DNA of 64,000 bases, taken from NCBI RefSeq assembly GCF_014645615.1, contig NZ_BMMB01000001.1, positions 682,001-746,000 on the forward strand. Reading direction: 5' to 3'. A program made the translations under genes and the position numbers. Below are positions 34,747-44,849 of the stretch, one piece after another. This DNA is from Paenibacillus hunanensis. GTDB lineage: Bacteria; Bacillota; Bacilli; Paenibacillales; Paenibacillaceae. Every line of letters starts with the position of its first letter. Position 1 is the stretch's first letter. Under the pieces are notes generated by a model. The model was given only the letters and a program-made list of their open reading frames with translations. It was not told the origin of the DNA and ran no database searches.

Positions 34747-35892
34747 ATGAGTCAAAGCGATAAAAAAATGGTGTCGCTCGATATCAATGTACTTGGTCTA
34801 CCGCCTGAAGAGGTACAGAGCATTATCGATTCGGTGCAGGTTCCTGAGGATGGAGAGATTGTTGTCGCTGATCTGCTCCAGGTGATGGAGGATCGTGTCG
34901 TGATCAACCACTGCTTTTACGGTGTGGTCAGCGGTATGCTCAGTCAGAAGGGCATGGAGCTAGCAGAATCAGACATTTACATGCTATGTAACGGTACGTA
35001 TATGGCGTATAACGGTCAATATGATACATTCGGACAATGTCCGATGGTGCATATGCTGCAAGAGCTGGAGCAGCATACCGATATCGGTGTACATTACAAA
35101 ATCGTCGACCTGGAAGCACGCGATCGGGCAGCGATTTTGCGAGATTGGTATGAGGTGCTGAATAGCGGACAGACGCTGCTGCTGCATATGGAAACGTCTA
35201 ATCTGATCTATAACCAGCTGTATGTAGAGAGTCCGGGCAAAGGTCATGTCGTGCAGCTATACGGCTTGCATGCAGAGGAAAATATCGCGCATATCGCCGA
35301 CTTTTTCCTGCTCGATAAAGCTGGTCAGGTGCTCGGCTACAACGGTACGATTCCATTGTCGGAGCTGCTGGACGGTGTAGTGGAATATGCGTACATGTCC
35401 AGCGAGCAGGAGCAGGGTGTGAAAACCGAGCAGCTTATGCGTGCTTGCTCTGAGCATGCCGCTGAATTTCTCGCAGGTGGAGTGAATGCACAGGGAGAGG
35501 CGCTGGGAATGGCGGCTTATCGACGCCTGAATGCACAGCTAGCCTCGATGCATGAGCTGAACGATAAGGAGTTTGAAGCGACCTGTGCGTTGATCTATTA
35601 TCATCTGCGCATCGAAAGTCTGATGCACATGCTACGGTATACGACGCAATTCGTAACGGATCATGAGCAGCTACTGGGCATCGAAGGGCCAGCTATACGT
35701 AGCGGCATGGAACAGGTGCAGGATACCGCACGGCGTCAGCTGATGATGCTCTATAAAATGGGCATTCGTCGTGATCGTGCCTCACTGGATCGTTATCTGG
35801 CAGGCAATGATCGTATGCTGGATGAGTATGAAGTGCAATTGGAAAAGCTACAGCATGCCGCAGGGCATGTTGGACTACCCTCACCGTCTTGA
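34747..35892 (+). CDS. BtrH-like acyltransferase (BtrH N-terminal domain plus DUF4872-like region)
   Basis: A 381-residue protein resembling the BtrH family. The N-terminal part (about 45-200) has the Cys-containing helix start VVINHCFYGVVSGML (Cys56), as in the papain-like BtrH_N fold, and a later HVVQLYGLH stretch that could supply His. The C-terminal half is helical. BtrH moves an amino-acyl side chain from its carrier protein to ribostamycin. By analogy this enzyme would transfer an ACP-bound acyl group to an amine or sugar acceptor. Similarity is judged by eye and should be confirmed by profile search. AAGGGG at 34731 favours the ATG at 34747 over a GTG at 34741. Confidence 0.65.
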   Translation: MSQSDKKMVSLDINVLGLPPEEVQSIIDSVQVPEDGEIVVADLLQVMEDRVVINHCFYGVVSGMLSQKGMELAESDIYMLCNGTYMAYNGQYDTFGQCPMVHMLQELEQHTDIGVHYKIVDLEARDRAAILRDWYEVLNSGQTLLLHMETSNLIYNQLYVESPGKGHVVQLYGLHAEENIAHIADFFLLDKAGQVLGYNGTIPLSELLDGVVEYAYMSSEQEQGVKTEQLMRACSEHAAEFLAGGVNAQGEALGMAAYRRLNAQLASMHELNDKEFEATCALIYYHLRIESLMHMLRYTTQFVTDHEQLLGIEGPAIRSGMEQVQDTARRQLMMLYKMGIRRDRASLDRYLAGNDRMLDEYEVQLEKLQHAAGHVGLPSPS

Positions 35893-36017
35893 TAGAACAA
35901 ACCAATCATCTGTCACCTCATCGCGCAAGGATGAGGTGGCGCACATTTAGCCTATAAATCAATGGCAGACTGTCCGCAGCAATGTGGGCAGTCATCCTAT
36001 TCTGAAGGGTAGGGATC

Positions 36018-37445
36018 ATGATGCGTGAATCAATGTCTGGAGCCGGTGAGCCAGCCGTGCTACATATGGGAACGTTTGAAGCCGAGCTGCACTGGCGCGA
36101 ACATAATCTTGCTACACTACCTGCATTGCCTGACAAAGAAGCAGAGCGAATCGTAACAGCTATGGATGAGCTGTTATTTGCTTTTTGTAAGCCTGGTGAT
36201 TTGCTTCTGACACGCTATGCGATGGAACCCTGTCAGCGTGACTATACCGCTGCACTGGGATTCGATTTTACAACTGCACGTACCGATCTGGAGCAGCCTG
36301 TACGTGCCAATCTTACCTCTAGCGCTCAGACGTCGCATGGAGGGGGGCAGCTGCTTCAACAGAGCCGCACGACCGAGCAACAGCCGATGTCTGTATTTCG
36401 TTTATTGTATGAGCATGGTCAATCTGTTGCAGATCAGCTGCCAATCGCCGGTACCATGTTATCTCCATTCGCCTGGGTTCCGTACATTAGTGAAAGCAGT
36501 CAGCGCTTCGGCATTCAGGCAAGACAGCCGCTATTGGAAACGGTACGAACCGTGAATACCAAGCATTATTCCGCGCAAATGAAGGAGCGATTGGGGCTTG
36601 CCAATCCAGGCGTGCTTATACGCAGTGCAGCTGAATTAGAGCTGCTAGGTACGAATTTTCTACAGGATGGCAGCTTTATGATCAAAGACAATTATGGCGT
36701 ATCCGGTAAGGGTAATCTGCATATCGACTCTCCTGCACTGCTCCAGCGGATCGTGAACAGCATTCGCAAGCAGGAGCAAAAGGGTCGCAATGTGCAATTT
36801 GTGCTGGAACGCTATTCGCATAAGGAACGCGATTTCTCCTGCCAGTTCCATATTACCGAACAGGGCGATATCGATATTTTATCTGTACAATGGCTCGCCA
36901 ATTCGCAATTCGCCTACCGCGAATCCTTATCGCCAGATATCCAGTTCATGGATCGACTGGAGAGCAGCGCTTACTTTGATACGATGATGGAGATCGGACG
37001 GCAGCTCTATCAGGACGGTTATTTTGGACATGTATGTATCGATTCAATGACCCTGATCGATGGCAGCATCGAGCCTATGGTCGAGATTAACGCTCGCAAA
37101 TCGATGAGCCTGATCAAAAATAGCATCGACCGCTATCTGCGCCAATATGGACTCGTCGGCAACATGACCAACTATACCGTCTCCCATGATGGCACCTTCA
37201 CCTACGAGCAATTACTGATCGAGCTTGAGCACCGCGGTCTTCTGTTCCTACCCGAACGCGGCGGTGGCATTCTCCCTCTCACCTCCGCAGCCTGGTCGGT
37301 CAACCACCGCGATGCTCCAACCGGCAGCAAGCACAAGGGCAGACTCTACCTGTCCGCTGTAGCAGCTGATGAAGAAGGCAAACGTAGCCTGCTGGATCAG
37401 CTAGAGCACGTATTGGAGCAACATGGTGTAAGCGTATTGAATTGA
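36018..37445 (+). CDS. ATP-grasp ligase, probable amino acid-ACP ligase (BtrJ-like)
   Basis: A 475-residue protein with ATP-grasp landmarks: the glycine-rich loop with Lys in FMIKDNYGVSGKG (221-232), the adenine-side VLERYSHKERDF (262-273) and the metal-binding E-x-N in MVEINARKSMSLI (Glu356, Asn358). ATP-grasp enzymes make acyl-phosphates and couple them to nucleophiles. BtrJ in the butirosin pathway uses this chemistry to load glutamate on the carrier protein. Here it sits two genes after an ACP gene, so aminoacyl loading of that ACP is likely. A Thr/Ser/Gln-rich insertion (98-123) looks disordered. ATGs at 36018 and 36021 are equally possible. Confidence 0.7.
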   Translation: MMRESMSGAGEPAVLHMGTFEAELHWREHNLATLPALPDKEAERIVTAMDELLFAFCKPGDLLLTRYAMEPCQRDYTAALGFDFTTARTDLEQPVRANLTSSAQTSHGGGQLLQQSRTTEQQPMSVFRLLYEHGQSVADQLPIAGTMLSPFAWVPYISESSQRFGIQARQPLLETVRTVNTKHYSAQMKERLGLANPGVLIRSAAELELLGTNFLQDGSFMIKDNYGVSGKGNLHIDSPALLQRIVNSIRKQEQKGRNVQFVLERYSHKERDFSCQFHITEQGDIDILSVQWLANSQFAYRESLSPDIQFMDRLESSAYFDTMMEIGRQLYQDGYFGHVCIDSMTLIDGSIEPMVEINARKSMSLIKNSIDRYLRQYGLVGNMTNYTVSHDGTFTYEQLLIELEHRGLLFLPERGGGILPLTSAAWSVNHRDAPTGSKHKGRLYLSAVAADEEGKRSLLDQLEHVLEQHGVSVLN

Positions 37446-37571
37446 GCATGCGTTTCTAGCTCTAACATCTAAACGAGTATAATTGGCACATTTAAATCAT
37501 TGGGTTGAACAATGTCTACGAGTTTCAACTATCCTCGTACTCATCTTTATATTCCAGGGAGGGAAGAACAG

Positions 37572-38708
37572 ATGACGGTAACGATTTTATGCTCAGGCTT
37601 CGGACTGGGCTTTTATACACCGGGCTTGCTCGTTAAAGCCGGTCTTGGGCGTCAAGGAATTCCAACTGAGGTGCTTGTATTTGAAAATGTGATGGGCGAC
37701 GCGCAGCGTGGTCGAGTCGACCATAGCCGTCGCGCGTATCATGATGACTTTTCCGTAGCGCTTATGTCTCAGCGTATTCCACAGGATATTCGCAAAAGTA
37801 TAGACCCTGAGCAGGTGAGCCGACTACTACAGCAATGGCAAGCAGAAGGAAGACGACATTTTATTTGTTTATCCGGTCACTGGATCTACGTGCTGGAGCT
37901 TTATCGTGAGCAAATCGGTGAAGCGCTAGATGTCGATCTGCTGTATCTGGATGCGATCGATTCGCCTTCATGGAAAAATGTAAAGCGCCGCATCGATAAG
38001 CTGGAGGAACGGTATAACGAGGTATGGCTATTCGGTCATGACGAACAGCCGATGAACACGTATATCGATATCGCTGGCTCAGATCCAGTACAGCCTTATG
38101 CCGAGCGTGAAAAGCGATTGCTCGTACACGGCGGTGGCTGGGGCATGGGCACGTACCGCGAGCATCTGGATCATCTGCATAACGCTGGCTTTGCGCTGGA
38201 TATTGTTTTATATGAAGGCGATGCACCGGGCGATACCGAGCAGGGACAGCGCTACTATCGGATGGACCCTGAATGGCGTACATGGCAGCATAACAGCGAG
38301 GGACGGCACACGTTTCCTCCATTCGCAGAGGTCATTCCAGGTGAGCCAGAGCAGTATCAGCTTCATGCTGACTACCATATGCTGTGCGAGATTGAACGCC
38401 GGGTGAAGGCGATTGTGAGTAAGCCAGGTGGTGGTACGCTTGCTGATTCGTTTGCTTCGGGTACACCGATTATCTTTTTAGACCCATTTGGTGAGCATGA
38501 GCAGCGGAATGCAGAACGATGGGAGCAGTATGGCTATGGCATTACGTATGATCGCTGGATGAGTGAATATGGGGGTGGAACGGATATTTTAGAGCAGCTG
38601 CATCATAATCTGCTGACAGCACGCCAACAATTGTCCCCGTATCCAGAACAGTATGCAGCCCGTTACAAGCAGTCGATCCAGCAGCTCGCAGGGGAGGCCG
38701 GGCAATGA
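37572..38708 (+). CDS. GT-B-fold glycosyltransferase-like protein
   Basis: A 378-residue protein. The N-terminal CSGFGLGFYTPGLLVKAGL resembles the glycine-rich acceptor-domain start of MurG/GT28 and GT1 enzymes. The C-terminal VSKPGGGTLADSFASGTP followed by IIFLDPFGEHEQRNAERW is the nucleotide-sugar-binding signature of that fold. It probably adds a sugar to the cluster's product, or acts on a sugar core. The start at 37572 is preferred because GGGAGGGAAG lies directly upstream and the fold starts with MTVTILCSG; an ATG at 37512 would add 20 unconserved-looking residues. Its stop overlaps the next start (ATGA). Confidence 0.75.
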   Translation: MTVTILCSGFGLGFYTPGLLVKAGLGRQGIPTEVLVFENVMGDAQRGRVDHSRRAYHDDFSVALMSQRIPQDIRKSIDPEQVSRLLQQWQAEGRRHFICLSGHWIYVLELYREQIGEALDVDLLYLDAIDSPSWKNVKRRIDKLEERYNEVWLFGHDEQPMNTYIDIAGSDPVQPYAEREKRLLVHGGGWGMGTYREHLDHLHNAGFALDIVLYEGDAPGDTEQGQRYYRMDPEWRTWQHNSEGRHTFPPFAEVIPGEPEQYQLHADYHMLCEIERRVKAIVSKPGGGTLADSFASGTPIIFLDPFGEHEQRNAERWEQYGYGITYDRWMSEYGGGTDILEQLHHNLLTARQQLSPYPEQYAARYKQSIQQLAGEAGQ

Positions 38709-39817
38709 ACCATTCCTCTGCACGGATCATTCCCTTTCCCGCCGATCGGGTAGCGCAGGAGCATTCGCTGGAGCTGCGTCCGGTACGTATGGGGATCGTC
38801 GGCTGCTCGGGTATCGTTCCACGTGCGGTGCTGGAACCCGCTGTGCATGTAGACGGACTGGAGATTCTTGGAGTGGCTAATCGGACGTATGCGAAGGCGC
38901 AAATGATGGGCGAGCAATATGGAATTCCGGTTATTTATCCTACACTGGAGGAATTGCTTGCTGACCCGCTGGTGGATGCGGTCTATATCGGGCTTGGGAA
39001 TGCCTTACATGCCGAATGGATTATGCGCTCGCTGGAAGCAGGGAAGCATGTACTGGTAGAGAAGCCACTATGTCTGGAAGCCGGGCAGCTGCCTCAGCTG
39101 GAGCAGGCGGCAAAGGAGCGTGGTCTGCTGCTAGCCGAAGCGATGATGGTAGCCCATCATCCGTGGCAGGAAGCGATCCGTGGTCTGGTAAGCAGTGGTG
39201 AATACGGCAAGCTGCTTCGTACCTCAACGAGGATTACGATCCCTGCTCGTAATGATCATCTGGACAACTATCGCAGTCGTGCTGAGGAGGGCGGTGGTTG
39301 CTGGTGGGATCTTGGCTGCTACTGGCTCCAATTTGTGCAGCAGATTAGCGGAGAACAGAGTCTGTCGCGATTTGCGATCAAGGGAGCATCTGAATTTAAC
39401 GGACCCAATGGATGTGATTGGACCTTTGAAGCGGAAGCCGTTGCTGACGATGGATTAATCGCCTCTGCGACGCTGTCCTTTGAGCAGCCTTATGCCTGTC
39501 GTCATGTGCTACATTTTGAACGAGCGATCATCACGATTCCAGATGTGTTTCGCTGCAATTTAGGCTTTTACAAAATGAAGCTGAAGATCACGCTACTCCA
39601 GGACGGTCAGGAGATCGGAGAGGCACATCAGCATATTTTTGAGCCGATGAACTATTATGTGAATCAGCTGCGCGCTTTTACCGAGCAAGTACGGCAGCAG
39701 CATCGTCTCAGTAATGAGTATGCTGTTATCGATCATGGGCTGGAGCAGGCGATGGAGCGTATTCGTGTACTGGATCAGGTATATCGCGATGCCCGATCTG
39801 GCTTGCTACAGCATTAA
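38705..39817 (+). CDS. Gfo/Idh/MocA-family NAD(P)-dependent oxidoreductase
   Basis: A 370-residue enzyme. The Rossmann dinucleotide loop is MGIVGCSGI (about residues 29-37), and the family's EKP motif is present in VLVEKPLCL. GGGCWWDLGCYWLQF matches the conserved GG-x3-D-x-G-x-H region, although the usual His after Gly is Tyr here (GCYW). Members oxidise or reduce sugars and inositols, so it may modify the sugar moiety handled by the neighbouring glycosyltransferase. It overlaps that gene by four bases and is the last gene before a terminator. Confidence 0.82.
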   Translation: MNHSSARIIPFPADRVAQEHSLELRPVRMGIVGCSGIVPRAVLEPAVHVDGLEILGVANRTYAKAQMMGEQYGIPVIYPTLEELLADPLVDAVYIGLGNALHAEWIMRSLEAGKHVLVEKPLCLEAGQLPQLEQAAKERGLLLAEAMMVAHHPWQEAIRGLVSSGEYGKLLRTSTRITIPARNDHLDNYRSRAEEGGGCWWDLGCYWLQFVQQISGEQSLSRFAIKGASEFNGPNGCDWTFEAEAVADDGLIASATLSFEQPYACRHVLHFERAIITIPDVFRCNLGFYKMKLKITLLQDGQEIGEAHQHIFEPMNYYVNQLRAFTEQVRQQHRLSNEYAVIDHGLEQAMERIRVLDQVYRDARSGLLQH

Positions 39818-39940
39818 TAATGCGAGCCCTGCTGGTACTGTAGTATGAAGTAAGCAGGGGTAAGGGAATCTTCCATAAAAGAAACACTCAAGAAAAGACA
39901 CATTCAAGCTGAGCTAAGCATCAGACAATCTATACGGAAT

Positions 39941-40003
39941 AAAAAGCCCGCTTGGTCTGGTAAGGGAGCGTATCCCATCGATCAGACAGCAAGCGGGCTT
40001 TTT
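39941..40003. terminator. Rho-independent terminator, end of the biosynthetic operon
   Basis: AAAAAGCCCGCTTG pairs with CAAGCGGGCTTTTT; the loop contains a further GTCTG...CAGAC helix. It also serves the converging PPTase gene. The rest of 39818-40173 holds nothing I can name. Confidence 0.9.
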
Positions 40004-40173
40004 ATTGATTTCATAACGTAGGGTACAGCTTTACTACTCATCGCTTCATAACGTATAGCATTATGATCTGTGGTATTGTAGGCTTAACAGGTAACAATCT
40101 CCTGTACTACATAACAACTAGCATAGTCATCAGGCGATTCTAGGCTATCTCATGATATTTCCTGTACAATCCA

Positions 40174-40914
40174 CTACTCCGGCAATAGCTCACGCCAATC
40201 GACCATAATTAACGGACGCGGTCCGAACGCTACAGCGCTACAGACGGATAGCTTATATTCACGATCCACATTGATTTTGCGGAAAAAGCAGCTTTGCTGA
40301 CAATGATCATCCCAGCCGCCAGAGGAGTCCTCCTCAGGATCAGGTGCTGCCAGCCTTGCTGTATCCGGCTCAATCAATTCCACTGCAAACGAATCCAGTG
40401 GAATTGACAATCCTTTTCCAACAAATTTGATATAACTTTCCTTTAATGTCCAGAGCGTGTAAAATAATTGAAGCCGCTCCTGTTCGTCTACGCTCATAAG
40501 TAGCTTGTATTCGGAAGCGGTAAAAAAGCGTTCGGCAATGGCAAAATCGATCGGACGTATCTTTTCGATATCAACGCCAACAGGAGCCTTCCCATCGGCA
40601 CAGATGACCCAGTCACCTGCATGGGACAGATTAAAATGAATATCGGTGTGCTCACTCAGATATGGCTTGCCATAGCTGGTTTTGCTGAATGTCAGTGTAT
40701 TTGCTGGAAGCCCATAGCGTTCCTTCAAAACATGCGTGACCAACAGTTCGCCAAGCAGGCTGCGCTGAGCGTCCTGCTGTCGCTGAAAACGTAGAGATTG
40801 GTCGCGGCGTTCTTCCGAAACCGCTGCACGAAGCTGCTCCATCGTCTCCTCGGACAGCAGTTCAGGCACATGTACACCAGTTATATTAATCAATGCAAAG
40901 ATCCTCACTTTCAA
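40174..40914 (-). CDS. Sfp-type 4'-phosphopantetheinyl transferase
   Basis: A 246-residue enzyme that moves phosphopantetheine from coenzyme A to the Ser of carrier proteins. The magnesium- and CoA-binding motifs are clear: VGVDIEKI, and YTLWTLKESYIKFVGKGL with the catalytic Glu-x3-Lys. NLSHAGDWVICA is the typical preceding His motif. Length and motifs fit the Sfp group that activates secondary-metabolite carrier proteins. It converges on the ACP-containing cluster and may activate that ACP, and possibly other synthases elsewhere. The start is probably TTG at 40914; a GTG at 40908 is also possible, as no strong RBS decides. Confidence 0.9.
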   Translation of the reverse strand: MKVRIFALINITGVHVPELLSEETMEQLRAAVSEERRDQSLRFQRQQDAQRSLLGELLVTHVLKERYGLPANTLTFSKTSYGKPYLSEHTDIHFNLSHAGDWVICADGKAPVGVDIEKIRPIDFAIAERFFTASEYKLLMSVDEQERLQLFYTLWTLKESYIKFVGKGLSIPLDSFAVELIEPDTARLAAPDPEEDSSGGWDDHCQQSCFFRKINVDREYKLSVCSAVAFGPRPLIMVDWRELLPE

Positions 40915-41151
40915 TAGGTGGCTCCGATTAGGGGACAGTAATGGATGATCGTTGTTGTCATCAATTCGAAGCCTCTACCCATATATTGACGAATATTAAA
41001 AACGCCGTCAATACGACCGGATAGCTAAAATTAAAATATCTTATATTAGCGATTTTCTAACACATCGATACACATACATTGTAAGCGCAAGCTGATATAA
41101 TACAAGTAGGATTAGAGCTGTATCGTTTTGCATATTGAAGCAGGAGGGAAC

Positions 41152-42015
41152 ATGTTGTCAGAAATTAAGCATTTGCCATTTCAAACCGAGGATCACTACT
41201 ATGTACAGATGATGCCAGACATTCAATTCGCTCGTTTTCCAAATGGCTATACACTTCATATGAATATTTTACGCCCACAGTCTCATCTTCCACTGCCACT
41301 GATCGTATGGGTGGTCGGGGGTTCATGGCTGGAAGCAGATAATTATAAGCATGTACCGATGATGTCCTCTATCGCAAGTCAGGGCTATGTTGTAGCCTGT
41401 ATTCAATACCGCACAGTGAATCGTGCGCCATTCCCAGCGCCATTACAGGATGTGAAGACGGCGATTCGCTTTTTGCGAGCACATGCAGATGAGTATGGAA
41501 TCGATGCCGAGCATATTGGCATATGGGGGCATTCGGCAGGCGGTCATCTGGCAGCATTGGCTGGTGTTACAGGCGATCAGCCTGAATGGGATGAGGAAGG
41601 TGAATGGTCTGGCTATTCCAGTCGCGTGAGCGCTGTTGTGGACTTTTGCGGACCGACCGATGTGATCGCTGATTTTCAATCTGAATATGCACAGCCTGTT
41701 ATTTCCTTGCTCTTAGGTGGGCCACAGCGAGATAAAATGGATAATGCGGCACTGGCTAATCCGGTGACTCACATCCAAGCGAATGCTGCACGACAGGGCA
41801 CACTGCCACCATTTCTGATTGTGCATGGGGATGCAGACGAGATGGTGCCATTGCGTCAGAGTCAGTTCCTGTACGATGCGCTGGATGAGGCAGGCTCGGA
41901 CGTGACATTTTATATATTAGAAGGTGTAGAGCATAGCGCCTCCGGTCTGATGACGAGACTGGATGTGATGGACGCGGTCACTCGCTTCTTCGCTTTTCAT
42001 CTTAAAGGCTCCTAA
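41152..42015 (+). CDS. Alpha/beta hydrolase, esterase/BD-FAE-like
   Basis: A 287-residue hydrolase of the esterase/acetylxylan-esterase-like group. The nucleophile is Ser128 in IWGHSAGGHLAAL, the oxyanion-hole segment is IVWVVGGSWL (in place of the usual HGG), the acid is in IVHGDADEMVP, and His is in GVEHSAS. It has no signal peptide. It is divergent from the PPTase gene and about 1.3 kb beyond the biosynthetic operon. Whether it belongs to that pathway, for example removing a protecting acyl group, is unknown. CAGGAGGG supports the ATG at 41152. Confidence 0.85.
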   Translation: MLSEIKHLPFQTEDHYYVQMMPDIQFARFPNGYTLHMNILRPQSHLPLPLIVWVVGGSWLEADNYKHVPMMSSIASQGYVVACIQYRTVNRAPFPAPLQDVKTAIRFLRAHADEYGIDAEHIGIWGHSAGGHLAALAGVTGDQPEWDEEGEWSGYSSRVSAVVDFCGPTDVIADFQSEYAQPVISLLLGGPQRDKMDNAALANPVTHIQANAARQGTLPPFLIVHGDADEMVPLRQSQFLYDALDEAGSDVTFYILEGVEHSASGLMTRLDVMDAVTRFFAFHLKGS

Positions 42016-42179
42016 GCAGAAGAGCCTAATAAAAAGCACTTCTTATCAAGCGCTGAAAGGGCTAACGCTTCATCATTAAATATGGAGCACCATATTAGGC
42101 TTAATCGATAAGAAATAATCATAATCATTGCAATCACCCCGCGTAAGACGCCAAACGTTGTGATGAGGGGGACAAACAT

Positions 42180-44849
42180 TTGGACAAGCATGACGACTAT
42201 AGTATTCTCCATAATCTGATTACAGAGAGCGGTGTGTACCGACCGCTGTTCGAGCATCATCCTGATGCGATCTATGTGATGGATATGGAGGGTAATTATG
42301 TCTATACCAATCCGGCTGTACTTCGCATGACAGGCTATGCACCGGAAGAGCTATTGACGATTGATAAAAGTCAGATTTTCGGGAAAGATCGTTTGTATTT
42401 CCGATCGCCTTATTTTAATCGGGTGATGCGCGGGGAATCGGTTCAATTTGAAACGGAAATCTATCATAAGCAGGGGCATACGATCTATTTGGATGTGACG
42501 TATACGCCTGTGACGAATGGTGATCAGATCGTCGGTATTTTTGGTGCTGCTAAAGATATTACTGCGCGTAAGCAGGCAGACGAGCAGCTGCGTAAAAGCG
42601 AGGAGCGTCTAACGCTGGCACAGGATATCGGTGGATTCGGCTGCTGGGACTGGAGTATGGATACAGACGAGCTGATCTGTACACCGAAGTTTTTTGAAAT
42701 TATGCATATGGAGCAGGATACGCCTACGCTGCTGTACCGACGCTTTCTGGCGAGTATTCATCCTGATGATCGTGCACGTGTAAGCGATGCGTTTCGGCGG
42801 ATGCTAACCGAGGGCAGTATTCATCTGGAATGTCAGCTCATGGACAGCGCGCACCCGGTAAAAACGATTGCGATTCGTGGACGTGTGCTTGCTGCGGATG
42901 CGAATCATGAACGAAGAATTATTGGTACGGTACAGGATATTACCGAGCAGCGTTTGCTGGCGGATCTGATTCGTGAGAGCGAACGACAGTACCGTATGTT
43001 GTCTGAAAATACGATGGATCTGATCTCTACGCATACGGCAGACGAGCAGCTACGTTTTTTATATGCATCCCCTTCGCTTACCCGCTTGCTCGGCTATGAG
43101 CCAGATGAGATGCTGGGGCAGAGTGCAGCAGATTATTATCACCCGGAGGATCGCGCAGTTGTGCAGGTGTATGTGCAATCGATTCTGTATGCTCGTGAGC
43201 AGCACACGGTCTGCTACCGTTTCCGCCATAAACAGGGGCATTATATATGGCTGGAGTCCAGCGGTACGCATGCCAGTAATGGCAGCAACGATCCATTTGG
43301 CACGATCGTTGCGGTATCGCGGGATGTATCGGATCGCAAATTTGCTGAGCAGCAGCTGCTGGAGAGTGAACAACGCTACAAGTCGCTTGTCGAATACAAT
43401 CCATCCGGTGTGTATTCATTTGATATGCAAGGGCGATTGTACAATCTGAATCCAGTGGCGGAGATTCAAAGTGGCTATGCAGCTGGACGAATCGGCGAGA
43501 TCCATTTTATCGATCTCATTGACGAGAAGCATCAGCAGGATGCCCAGCATCATTTTGATCGTGCGCGTATGGGCTTGCCACAAAATTACGAAACTACGCT
43601 TATTCAATCCAGCGGGAATCGGATGGAAGTGAATATTACGAATGTGCCGATTATCATCGGCGGGCAAATTACCGGTGTGTTCGGGATTGCAACGGATATT
43701 ACGGAGAGCAAGCGTTATCTGGAGCAGATTCAGGCGCTTAGCGAGGAATATAATCTGATTCTTAGCTCGGTGTCTGAAGGTATCTTCGGAATTGATACGA
43801 ACGGACGAGGCATCTTTATCAATGAGGCGGCAGCACGGATGCTCCAGCTTCCGCGTGATCAATTTATCGGTATGCCGCTTCAGGAGGCGCTTGTGAATGC
43901 ACGCGCCGATGGCGAAGCCTATTTGCCCGGGCAAAATCCGGTACGTCTGACCTTGGCAGATGGGCTGTCACGTCAGGTGCTGGAGGAAGTATTTTTTAGA
44001 CGCGACGGCTCCAGCTTCTTCGTCTCCTATCGAACGAATGCACTGTTTGACCGTGGACGTATTATTGGCGCCGTTGTGGTGTTTAGTGACCGAACGAGCG
44101 AACGTGAAATTTTGGAAGCAAAGGAAATGGCGGAGCGTGCTGCTTATGCCAAGACGCAGTTTATCTCGATGATGAGTCATGAGCTGCGTACACCGATGAA
44201 TGCGATCGTCGGCATGAGTGAGCTGATTCAGGACTCTCCACTTGATGACGAGCAGCGCTGGTATATGGATATCATCGTGCAAAATAGCCATGAGCTCGTT
44301 CGCATTATGGATGATATTACCGATGTGAACCGTTTAGAAAATGGTCATGTCGAGCTGGAAGAGTATGACTTCGATCTGTATGAGCTGATGGATTCGGTGT
44401 ACCAGCTATTTTTACCACAGGCAGAGAACAAGCAGATTCAGGTATCGCTACAGATTGAGCAGGAAGTACCATTGATGGTAAAAGGTGATATGTTCCGTTT
44501 GCGCCAGGTACTTGTGAACATTATCGGTAATGCGATCAAGTTTACCGATCATGGACAGGTGGAGATTGTGGTCAGTCTATCGCATCTGTCGCGTGAGCAT
44601 GGTATTATCCTCGACTTCCGTATCGTCGATACAGGCATTGGTATTCCAGCAGATCGTCTGAATGAGCTATTTCATTCCTTCTCACAGGTGCATCATGCGA
44701 TGAATCGACATTACGGCGGCACAGGTCTGGGTCTATTTATTAGTAAAAACCTGATCGAACTGATGAAGGGTACGATCGGAGTTGAAAGTAGGGAGAATAG
44801 CGGCTCTACTTTCTATTTTACATTACCGTTCCAGCTGGCAACGCAATGA
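42180..44849 (+). CDS. Multi-PAS cytosolic sensor histidine kinase
   Basis: An 889-residue kinase with no transmembrane segment. Five PAS domains can be traced at about residues 15-130, 145-260, 268-395, 400-515 and 525-645. A HisKA domain follows with His667 in MMSHELRTPMNAI, then an ATPase domain with N-box LVNIIGNAIKF, G1 VDTGIGIP and G2 GGTGLGLFIS. There is no receiver domain, and no response regulator gene is adjacent, so its partner is unknown. Stacked PAS domains suggest redox, ligand or energy sensing. The start is TTG at 42180 with GAGGGGG upstream. A tetranucleotide repeat lies 78 bases after its stop. Confidence 0.88.
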   Translation: MDKHDDYSILHNLITESGVYRPLFEHHPDAIYVMDMEGNYVYTNPAVLRMTGYAPEELLTIDKSQIFGKDRLYFRSPYFNRVMRGESVQFETEIYHKQGHTIYLDVTYTPVTNGDQIVGIFGAAKDITARKQADEQLRKSEERLTLAQDIGGFGCWDWSMDTDELICTPKFFEIMHMEQDTPTLLYRRFLASIHPDDRARVSDAFRRMLTEGSIHLECQLMDSAHPVKTIAIRGRVLAADANHERRIIGTVQDITEQRLLADLIRESERQYRMLSENTMDLISTHTADEQLRFLYASPSLTRLLGYEPDEMLGQSAADYYHPEDRAVVQVYVQSILYAREQHTVCYRFRHKQGHYIWLESSGTHASNGSNDPFGTIVAVSRDVSDRKFAEQQLLESEQRYKSLVEYNPSGVYSFDMQGRLYNLNPVAEIQSGYAAGRIGEIHFIDLIDEKHQQDAQHHFDRARMGLPQNYETTLIQSSGNRMEVNITNVPIIIGGQITGVFGIATDITESKRYLEQIQALSEEYNLILSSVSEGIFGIDTNGRGIFINEAAARMLQLPRDQFIGMPLQEALVNARADGEAYLPGQNPVRLTLADGLSRQVLEEVFFRRDGSSFFVSYRTNALFDRGRIIGAVVVFSDRTSEREILEAKEMAERAAYAKTQFISMMSHELRTPMNAIVGMSELIQDSPLDDEQRWYMDIIVQNSHELVRIMDDITDVNRLENGHVELEEYDFDLYELMDSVYQLFLPQAENKQIQVSLQIEQEVPLMVKGDMFRLRQVLVNIIGNAIKFTDHGQVEIVVSLSHLSREHGIILDFRIVDTGIGIPADRLNELFHSFSQVHHAMNRHYGGTGLGLFISKNLIELMKGTIGVESRENSGSTFYFTLPFQLATQ

